From: an uncultured Lachnospiraceae bacterium
Lineage (GTDB): Bacteria; Bacillota; Clostridia; Lachnospirales; Lachnospiraceae
NCBI GenBank assembly: GCA_902772565.1
Contig: CACYBJ010000177.1
Coordinates: forward strand, 1-5,112
Length of the DNA: 5,112 bases
Reading direction: 5' to 3'
Below, piece after piece: positions 1 through 4,113 of the stretch (the stretch's first letter is position 1; every line of letters begins with the position of its first letter). Under the pieces are notes generated by a model, which ran no database searches, was not told where the DNA came from, and saw nothing but the letters and a program-made list of their open reading frames with translations. Both the position numbers and the translations under genes were made by a program.

Positions 1-303
1 GACTTCGACAAGTTTGCCGAAAGAAAGCTCACCCCTTATGTTTCCGAATACATGAAAACTCCTGCCATAAAGGAAAGTCCGGTAAACATTTACTGCAAGG
101 TAAAACAGGAAATGCTGCTGGGGACTCACAGTATGTTTGTAGCTGAGGTTGTGGGAGTTACGGTAGACGGAAAGTATATGGACACAAAGAACCGGTTCGA
201 TCTGGGGGCGGCGGGTCTGATCGCATACTCCCACGGTATTTATTATGCCCTTGGCAAGAAAATCGGAAGTTTCGGTTATTCCGTAAAAAATAAACGCAGG
301 TAA
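1..303 (+). CDS. Flavin reductase-domain (flavoredoxin-like) protein, C-terminal part
   Basis: The reading frame is open from the first base of the window to a TAA at 301-303, giving the last 100 residues; the start lies upstream. The visible part has the typical end of the flavin reductase-like FMN-binding family: a strand around ESPVNIYCKVKQ, a G-T-H-S-M-F-V-A-E-V-V segment (family pattern G-x-H-x-x-F-x-A-E-V), a V-D-x-K-Y-x-D stretch, and a C-terminal A-Y-S-H-G-x-Y-Y-x-L-G-K-K-x-G-S-F-G-Y-S-V pattern common in clostridial flavoredoxin-like proteins. Such proteins bind FMN and reduce flavin or act as electron-transfer partners in the cytoplasm; the particular substrate cannot be read from this fragment. 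The basic tail NKKRR-like end (KNKRR) is intact. No clear terminator follows before the next promoter. The family assignment rests on recalled pattern similarity, not on a search. Confidence 0.82.
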   Translation, partial: DFDKFAERKLTPYVSEYMKTPAIKESPVNIYCKVKQEMLLGTHSMFVAEVVGVTVDGKYMDTKNRFDLGAAGLIAYSHGIYYALGKKIGSFGYSVKNKRR

Positions 304-355
304 ACTCGGTTTCACTGTTAAAAAAGTATTAACACAATCATAAGGTGTTCTGTTG

Positions 356-361
356 TATAAT
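356..361 (+). promoter_or_regulatory. -10 box of a promoter for the 442-1002 gene
   Basis: A perfect TATAAT lies 80 bases before the start codon of the following gene. No good -35 hexamer is seen at 16-18 bp spacing; the nearest match, TTAACA at 329-334, is 21 bp away, which is too far for a normal sigma-A promoter. Either the -35 contact is weak or an activator helps. The predicted transcript start is near 368. Confidence 0.5.
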
Positions 362-367
362 GTGCAA

Positions 368-417
368 GGTGCGGCTTGACCGTGCCGAAATATTAGGCAC
401 TGAAAACGCGAAAGTGC
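368..417 (+). promoter_or_regulatory. Leader with overlapping, mutually exclusive hairpins
   Basis: Three inverted repeats overlap in the untranslated leader. GGTGCGG (368-374) can pair with CCGTGCC (380-386) with two G-U pairs and a 5-nt loop. GTGCC (382-386) can instead pair with GGCAC (396-400). GCACT (397-401) can instead pair with AGTGC (413-417). Each choice excludes the adjacent one. None is followed by a T-tract and none covers the ribosome binding site at 430-435, so any regulatory effect is conjecture; mRNA stability is an equally good explanation. Confidence 0.35.
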
Positions 418-441
418 GAACGTATTTACGGAGGGAAGAAA

Positions 442-1002
442 ATGGATTTAATGACTAAACTCATGGATTACCCCAATATTATGGCAGCAGCCGTAAAGAT
501 GGGAAAGATCAAGAGAGGAACTTTCAATAAGAAGGCCTATGATGCAGCCGAGCAGGTTTGGCTCAGAACTCCTCATGAGGAACTTGAAAAGATTGACAAA
601 GAGATAGCAAATACCGAACCGCTTTTCAAAACCTGTATTGTAACAAGCGGCGGAATTATTTATTTCTCTTTAAATGTACTTTACCTTATACCTACACGTG
701 ATGTGTGCTGGATTTATCCGAGAATCATTAAGAATACGGCATATTATATTATCACAACAGGTCGCGATCATCAGGTATGGGTTGTTGACAGAACGGGTGA
801 CAGACACCTTATTTACCAGTCCTTTACCGGTCCTTTCTCAAAGAAGCAGCCTGCAAGCGATATAATCAAAAAGATTGGAGAAAAGCTTTACAGCAGCAGA
901 CCCGGTATCGTTTTCGGTTATTCTAAGGAGACTGATCAGGCTTTCTCAACCAATCCTGAACTTGCGGCATCTCAGATTGATGCGGTTTCGAATCAGGATT
1001 AA
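442..1002 (+). CDS. Conserved-looking protein of unknown function, 186 aa
   Basis: The ATG at 442 is preceded by GGAGGG at 430-435 with six bases between, which decides the start; the gene ends at TAA 1000-1002. The N-terminal third (about residues 1-60) is charged and predicted helical. The middle (about 62-130) is rich in alternating hydrophobic residues, with V-T-S-G-G-I-I-Y-F-S-L, then I-P-x-x-D-V-C-W-I-Y and V-W-V-V-D-R-x-G-D-R-H. The C-terminal third has an I-I-K-K-I-G-E-K-L helix followed by R-P-G-I-V-F-G-Y-S-K-E. This order (beta-rich body with I-P-x-x-D-I-x-W-x-Y, then a helix and a G-Y-x-K-E end) resembles small PH-like membrane-associated domains common in Firmicutes hypothetical proteins, but I do not recognise the family securely. 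The most hydrophobic stretch (residues 66-84) has too many polar residues for a confident membrane helix, and there is no signal peptide. It appears to be transcribed alone from the TATAAT at 356. Confidence 0.85.
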   Translation: MDLMTKLMDYPNIMAAAVKMGKIKRGTFNKKAYDAAEQVWLRTPHEELEKIDKEIANTEPLFKTCIVTSGGIIYFSLNVLYLIPTRDVCWIYPRIIKNTAYYIITTGRDHQVWVVDRTGDRHLIYQSFTGPFSKKQPASDIIKKIGEKLYSSRPGIVFGYSKETDQAFSTNPELAASQIDAVSNQD

Positions 1003-1116
1003 ACATCTTTTTAATAAATAACTTGACATGCAGCGCATAAAGGTGTATAGTATCTTTAAAGATTAAACAAGTGTTTAATTAACTACCTGATAAACAGTAT
1101 GAAACGATTGTTTAAT
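998..1116. repeat. ATTAAACA/TGTTTAAT operator-like repeat cluster
   Basis: The octamer ATTAAACA occurs at 998-1005 and 1062-1069, and its exact reverse complement TGTTTAAT at 1072-1079 and 1109-1116. The two central copies form a perfect palindrome, ATTAAACAAGTGTTTAAT (1062-1079), right after the predicted transcript start. A second perfect palindrome, ATCTTTAAAGAT (1052-1063), overlaps its left edge, and TAAACA (1091-1096) faces the last TGTTTA (1109-1114). The copies flank the promoter at 1023-1051. The layout suits a dimeric repressor. ArsR/SmtB-type metalloregulators bind inverted repeats of similar form near promoters of metal-handling genes, so such a protein is the leading guess, but no regulator gene is in the window. 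The copy at 998-1005 overlaps the end of the previous gene and may be chance. Confidence 0.55.
1023..1051 (+). promoter_or_regulatory. Strong sigma-A promoter of the HMA protein gene
   Basis: A consensus -35 TTGACA (1023-1028) is separated by exactly 17 bp from TATAGT (1046-1051), five of six matches to the -10 consensus. The predicted start is about 1058, which gives a leader of about 200 nt before the ATG at 1260. It is the strongest-looking promoter in the window, which fits a gene that needs tight repression. Confidence 0.8.
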
Positions 1117-1251
1117 ACTCGCAGGTGACCACAGGCGTTCAGCTTGCGTATATCAGGTTTGTGTCAGGGAGATTAGTTTGAAAGAAAACCTTTCAAACCC
1201 GCGATGATACCGCAGGCGCATCATCTGACGGGAAGCAGGCCTGCATCAAGG
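1085..1251 (+). promoter_or_regulatory. Structured 5' leader RNA, class not recognised
   Basis: The leader has several mutually compatible perfect stems. P1 pairs ACCTGATA (1085-1092) with TATCAGGT (1151-1158). Inside it are P2, AGTAT-G-AAAC / GTTT-A-ATACT (1096-1105 with 1110-1119, GATT loop, one G-A mismatch), and P3, closed by CGCA (1120-1123) and TGCG (1145-1148); together they make a three-way junction. P4 is a perfect 9-bp hairpin, GTTTGAAAG / CTTTCAAAC (1176-1184 with 1190-1198). P5 pairs CCCG (1198-1201) with CGGG (1229-1232) and GATGAT (1203-1208) with ATCATC (1220-1225). The P5 loop holds GCAGGC (1212-1217), complementary to GCCTGC (1239-1244) just before the weak ribosome binding site AAGG (1248-1251): a possible pseudoknot. 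No T-tract follows any stem, so control, if real, would be on translation or stability. Pairings were found by eye without energy calculation. Confidence 0.55.
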
Positions 1252-1259
1252 TAAGCACT

Positions 1260-1478
1260 ATGAAGAAAAGTTATAAAATCGATGTTGACTGCGCTGCATG
1301 CGCTCAGAAAATGGAAGACGCTGCCAAGGCTACGGCAGGTGTTAAAGATGCCGTTGTTAATTTTATGGCTCTTAAAATGAAAGTTGAATTCGAAGAAGGG
1401 GCCGATCCCGCTGCGGTTATGCCTGTAGTTCTTAAGAACTGCAAGAAAGTGGAAGACGACTGCGATATCGAATTCTAA
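1260..1478 (+). CDS. Small HMA-domain heavy-metal-binding protein, 72 aa
   Basis: This is a stand-alone heavy-metal-associated (HMA) domain, about the usual 65-75 residues. It opens with the first strand KSYKIDVD, then the metal-binding loop D10-C11-A-A-C14 and helix A-Q-K-M-E-D-A-A-K, G27-V28-K, strand V-V-N-F, strand M-K-V-E-F and a final helix, matching the ferredoxin-like HMA fold. An Asp directly before CxxC, as in DCAAC, is known from the N-terminal domain of Zn/Cd/Pb exporters of the ZntA type, whereas copper chaperones usually carry MxCxxC; a divalent metal such as Zn(II) or Cd(II) is therefore favoured. Two more Cys, C61 and C68, lie in the C-terminal K-N-C-K-K-V-E-D-D-C end. Proteins of this type often sit beside a P-type ATPase gene, but here a terminator follows at once, so the protein is probably a cytoplasmic metal carrier or buffer made from a single-gene unit. 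The start follows a weak AAGG at 1248-1251. Confidence 0.88.
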   Translation: MKKSYKIDVDCAACAQKMEDAAKATAGVKDAVVNFMALKMKVEFEEGADPAAVMPVVLKNCKKVEDDCDIEF

Positions 1479-1500
1479 AAAGCAAAATCTATTGTTTTCG

Positions 1501-1535
1501 AAAGTGTCTGTGAAGAGTTTCGCAGGCACTTTTTT
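1501..1535 (+). terminator. Intrinsic terminator after the HMA gene
   Basis: AAAGTGTCTGTGAA (1501-1514) pairs with TTCGCAGGCACTTT (1519-1532) through 14 pairs, two of them G-U, around a GAGT loop. The T-run continues to 1535. It lies 22 bases after the stop codon and closes the single-gene unit. A weaker ATAAG/CTTAT hairpin (1541-1554) running into eight T may act as a backup. Confidence 0.88.
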
Positions 1536-1562
1536 GTGCGATAAGCCTTCTTATTTTTTTTA

Positions 1563-1591
1563 TTGTAAACATAAAAACATAGGGTTATAAT
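1563..1591 (+). promoter_or_regulatory. Sigma-A promoter of the PAS/GGDEF operon
   Basis: TTGTAA (1563-1568, four of six matches) and a perfect TATAAT (1586-1591) are 17 bp apart. The predicted start near 1598 leaves a leader of about 30 nt with only the ribosome binding site, so no RNA-level control is evident. The -35 element overlaps the T-rich tail of the preceding terminator region. Confidence 0.72.
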
Positions 1592-1627
1592 GAAAAAAAT
1601 GTCATTTCTTTGGGGAAGGGAATTGAT

Positions 1628-3100
1628 ATGAGGGATTTTGTTAAAGACAATAAATATGTAAATTATTTTTCAGATTGTTTCTCGTATATTCCGGGCGGTG
1701 TATTTGTTTACAGAGCCACGGGTGACGAGGAAATTCTATATGCCAACAGGTATGTGATCGAACTCTTCGAATGCGGCTCGCCGGAGGAGTTTATAACCTA
1801 TACCGGCGGCTCATTTAAAGGCATGGTTCATGCAGACGATCTGGACAAAGTGGAGCACACTATCTGGAGCCAGATACGTACATCCGACAATCAGTTCGAT
1901 CATGTTAAATACCGTATTAAAACCAAAAAGGGAAACATTAAACACATAGATGATTACGGCCGTCTCTTTGAAGATCCGAAGGAAGGCCAGCTTTTCTTTG
2001 TGTTTGTAATTGATGAGAATAAAAGCAACAGCGGAAGCTATGACGAACTCACCGGTTTTCCGGGCGAAAACAGGTTTAAGGACTATGTTGATTCCTATAT
2101 CAACGGACCTGAAATGATGGTTGAAACCGTCGGGCTTATGCCTACGCGTCCTGCGGTTGTTTACTTCAATACCACGGGCTTTAAGTTCTTTAATGTTAGG
2201 TACGGAATGAAAGCCGGAGACGAGTATTTGAAAACCACAGCAAAGTGCATAATGGAAGAATTCCGCAACTGTTTCATTTCCAGATTTTCAGCCGATCATT
2301 TTGCCGTGTTCTGTGATGATGAAGATGTGATGAAAAAAACCGAAGGTGTGCTTCGTAAAATGAACGCTTTAAGAAGTACTTCCATTATCGGAATGAAGGC
2401 AGGCATTTTCTATATTGATAAGTATGGTGAAACTGCCGATGAGGCCTGCGAAAAAGCAGCCGTAGCCTGCGAATACATAAAGACCGATAAGTCTTCGGAT
2501 GTTATGGTTTATACCGAGGAAGTGGGCAACAGCGTAATGGCCAACCTCGGAAGTGTGCAGTTTGACGATAAGGAAATCCTTACGGCATTTGCCCAGGAAT
2601 ACCTTGTAGTATTTGAGGTGGATCTTAGAAGAAAGAGACTCAGCACCTATAAGTATTATGCCACCACAGACCCAAGACTTGATGTGGCAGTATCCGGCGG
2701 TGACTACGAAGAGATTCAGCGTGTCTTTGCGGATACCATGGTTTCCGATGAAGACCGCAGGAGGGTTTTTGAACACACCGACGCCGACTATATCAGAAGC
2801 CAGCTCAGGTCAAGGCGAAGCTTCAGCACAATCTACCGGGCCAAGAACAACATGTTTGTGGAGGTAAAAATCATTCGTGCGGATTCCGGCGCGGGTGAGC
2901 CCGGACACATAGTTATCGGCTTTGCCAACAGAACCGATGAAATGGTAGACAAACTCAGCTATTCAAAGCCTATAGTAAGCATAGAAAATACGATAAAACA
3001 GGCCATGGGAAGAATAGCCGACCCGGATGCCACAAGAAAGTATCTTGAGAAGATTCGGGATTCCGTAGAGGAACTGAAGAGTCTGATCGACGGAGAGTAA
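1628..3100 (+). CDS. PAS / degenerate GGDEF / PAS-like signalling protein, 490 aa
   Basis: The ATG at 1628 is chosen because AAGGG (1616-1620) lies seven bases upstream; an in-frame TTG at 1610 would put that site inside the gene. Residues about 12-130 look like a PAS domain (I-P-G-G-V-F-V-Y, then V-H-A-D-D-L-D-K-V in place of the common H-P-D-D motif). Residues about 139-298 align with a GGDEF domain: D139-E-L-T-G-F-P-G-E-N-R-F150 matches DxLTGLxNRRxF, and F-K-F-F-N (185-189) with A-G-D (196-198) match the next motif. Catalytic residues are lost: the signature is S-A-D-H-F (221-225), the first metal Asp is N181, and no RxxD inhibitory site precedes the signature. Residues about 317-433 form a second PAS-like unit (V-S-D-E-D-R-R-R-V). 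The tail is helical and charged. No membrane helix, EAL or kinase domain is present. It is unlikely to make cyclic-di-GMP and may instead bind a nucleotide or small ligand, or serve as a scaffold. It forms an operon with the next gene. Confidence 0.88.
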   Translation: MRDFVKDNKYVNYFSDCFSYIPGGVFVYRATGDEEILYANRYVIELFECGSPEEFITYTGGSFKGMVHADDLDKVEHTIWSQIRTSDNQFDHVKYRIKTKKGNIKHIDDYGRLFEDPKEGQLFFVFVIDENKSNSGSYDELTGFPGENRFKDYVDSYINGPEMMVETVGLMPTRPAVVYFNTTGFKFFNVRYGMKAGDEYLKTTAKCIMEEFRNCFISRFSADHFAVFCDDEDVMKKTEGVLRKMNALRSTSIIGMKAGIFYIDKYGETADEACEKAAVACEYIKTDKSSDVMVYTEEVGNSVMANLGSVQFDDKEILTAFAQEYLVVFEVDLRRKRLSTYKYYATTDPRLDVAVSGGDYEEIQRVFADTMVSDEDRRRVFEHTDADYIRSQLRSRRSFSTIYRAKNNMFVEVKIIRADSGAGEPGHIVIGFANRTDEMVDKLSYSKPIVSIENTIKQAMGRIADPDATRKYLEKIRDSVEELKSLIDGE

Positions 3101-3101
3101 C

Positions 3102-3707
3102 ATGAACGATGAAACACTGAAAAAAGCAGCCAAAATCATTATTCCGGTTTTGGTCTTTGTGCTTATAGTTTTTCTTATTGTACACACGGGAAACAAAAAA
3201 GAGGGAAACGAAAACACGGGAGGAAACGGCATGGGAGAAAAGGCAGCCCAGATTGCCGCACAGGCGCAGAAGAATGCTGCGGCAAACGGCGCAGGAACAG
3301 GCGGGGCAGATGCCACAGGCAACGGAAATACAGGCCTGGCCAACCCCTATGTTACTGTCACCAGAGCTTCCGATTTTGAATCCACAGGCATTGCGATAGA
3401 TGCACCTTCCGGATCCACAAGCATTAAGTATATGATACTCAGCGGGACTATGCCCGTAGTGGATTTTAAAAAGGGAGCCAGAGAGTACCGCCTTGAGGCT
3501 ACCAAAGGAGATGAGCAGCTTTCCGTAATTTACGGTACGGAAGAAAAAAGCGAAATGATTGATGATACGACTTTTGCAATGCTTACATCCTATGTAGATC
3601 AGGGTACACGTATCACATGGCAGAAAGACGGAGTTAACTACTTCCTCACATGCCATGATGCAGGCAGTGCCGAAGATGCAAAAGCAGTATACGAATTACT
3701 TAAGTGA
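3102..3707 (+). CDS. Single-pass membrane protein with extracytoplasmic domain, 201 aa
   Basis: The ATG at 3102 is one base after the previous TAA, and its ribosome binding site GGAGAG (3092-3097) lies inside the last codons of that gene, so translation is probably coupled. The gene ends at TGA 3705-3707. Residues 1-11 are lysine-containing, 12-28 form a hydrophobic segment (I-I-I-P-V-L-V-F-V-L-I-V-F-L-I-V), 29-80 are a low-complexity linker rich in Gly, Ala, Asn and Gln, and 81-201 form a globular, mostly beta domain starting N-P-Y-V-T-V. Basic residues before the helix suggest an inside-to-outside anchor; there is no lipobox cysteine, and cleavage cannot be excluded. The outer domain resembles small sensor-like domains of Lachnospiraceae surface proteins (I-D-A-P-x-G-S-x-x-x-x-Y, later Y-R-L-E-A-T), comparable to DUF4367-type domains, but this is a recalled likeness only. 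Specific function is unknown; pairing with the PAS/GGDEF protein suggests a shared signalling task. Confidence 0.85.
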   Translation: MNDETLKKAAKIIIPVLVFVLIVFLIVHTGNKKEGNENTGGNGMGEKAAQIAAQAQKNAAANGAGTGGADATGNGNTGLANPYVTVTRASDFESTGIAIDAPSGSTSIKYMILSGTMPVVDFKKGAREYRLEATKGDEQLSVIYGTEEKSEMIDDTTFAMLTSYVDQGTRITWQKDGVNYFLTCHDAGSAEDAKAVYELLK

Positions 3708-3748
3708 TCCATACAATTATAGAACATGTATTTTTTTATAAAAAAACA

Positions 3749-3777
3749 TTGACACATGCTCGGTCATATGTTAATTT
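3749..3777 (+). promoter_or_regulatory. Sigma-A promoter of the trp unit
   Basis: A perfect TTGACA (3749-3754) is followed after 17 bp by TAATTT (3772-3777), a weak -10 strengthened by an extended TG at 3769-3770. The predicted start is about 3784, just upstream of the T-box leader. The A/T-only inverted repeat immediately before it (T-run 3731-3737, A-run 3740-3746) may serve as an UP-like region or a weak end for the upstream operon. Confidence 0.7.
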
Positions 3778-3800
3778 CATTTCAAATTGAATACCACAAA

Positions 3801-4085
3801 CCAATGAAGCGGAAGAAAAAGCATTTTATCGCCGGAGTAATCTATAGCGAGTCCGGGACGGTGTAAGCCGGATGGTATGAGGAGTGCGTGAAGGTTTTCC
3901 TTCTTATATGGCCCGCCGAGGGCATGGGGAACAGGATTCGTCCTTAGTATACGTGACGTGAGGCATACGTTAGTTGCCGGAAGTATGAAGGTACTTCGCT
4001 AAGTGCATGGGTCAGACCATGAATCAAGGTGGCACCGCGGATAAATATTCGTCCTTGACAGATACTATATCTGTCAGGGATTTTT
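3801..4085 (+). promoter_or_regulatory. Tryptophan T-box leader (tRNA-sensing riboswitch)
   Basis: The T-box sequence AAGGTGGCACCGCGG (4026-4040) is essentially the family consensus. Its TGGC bulge (4030-4033) implies a tRNA discriminator base G, which bacterial tRNA-Trp has. Stem I shows AGTA (3836-3839), the AG-bulge region AGCGAG (3846-3851) and a distal hairpin TCCGG (3852-3856) / CCGGA (3868-3872) enclosing GGTGTAAG. A UGG codon at 3909-3911, followed by CCCGCCGAG as in many specifier regions, is the best specifier candidate; its placement is not certain because a separate hairpin GAAGG-TTTT-CCTTC (3890-3903) sits before it. Further small hairpins (3933-3944 and 3991-4006) fill the middle. 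AAGG (4026-4029) can pair with CCTT (4053-4056), forming the antiterminator and excluding the terminator. Uncharged tRNA-Trp should stabilise that form and switch on trpE. Confidence 0.93.
4052..4085 (+). terminator. Regulated terminator of the trp T-box
   Basis: TCCTTGACAGATA (4052-4064) pairs with TATCTGTCAGGGA (4068-4080) over 13 bp with one G-U pair and a CTA loop, followed by TTTTT (4081-4085). Its 5' arm contains the CCTT that the T-box antiterminator needs, so the two structures exclude each other. Confidence 0.93.
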
Positions 4086-4113
4086 CTATTTTATAGGTTT
4101 TTAGGAGTACATT

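Noticed and set aside
1086..1106. CTGATAA followed by GAAAC, reminiscent of a hammerhead ribozyme core
   Set aside because: The conserved core would need CUGAUGA unpaired and a helix between it and GAAA. Here the CTGATA is part of a perfect 8-bp stem with 1151-1158 and no such helix exists.
1119..1245. CGCAGGTGACC near the start and GCAGGCCTGC near the end, reminiscent of cobalamin riboswitch ends
   Set aside because: The invariant cobalamin core (the AGGGAA and GCCACTG-type segments) is missing between them, so the likeness is limited to short GC-rich words.
1204..1254. Short ORF of 16 codons in the leader before the HMA gene
   Set aside because: It has no ribosome binding site, and its bases are explained by the P5 stem and downstream pairing; a leader-peptide role has no support beyond two adjacent His codons.
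1221..1529. Minus-strand open frame of 102 codons over the HMA gene
   Set aside because: It would cover the terminator hairpin and the whole HMA gene in reverse; its product has no recognisable motif and no start signals.
1610..1627. In-frame TTG upstream start for the PAS/GGDEF protein
   Set aside because: Using it would place the good ribosome binding site AAGGG (1616-1620) inside the gene, and nothing suitable precedes the TTG; the ATG at 1628 is correctly spaced.
1536..1627. Cyclic-di-GMP riboswitch before the GGDEF-type gene
   Set aside because: The predicted leader is only about 30 nt and has none of the conserved elements of either cyclic-di-GMP riboswitch class.
2970..3656. Long open frame on the minus strand (228 codons)
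   Set aside because: It lies opposite two well-supported plus-strand genes, lacks a ribosome binding site and gives a Cys/Phe-rich, non-protein-like composition; it is a shadow of codon usage.
3726..3749. A/T-only hairpin (T7/A7) after the membrane-protein gene as a terminator
   Set aside because: It lacks a GC-rich stem and a T-tract directly after it, so it is at best a weak terminator; it was left as a remark under the trp promoter.
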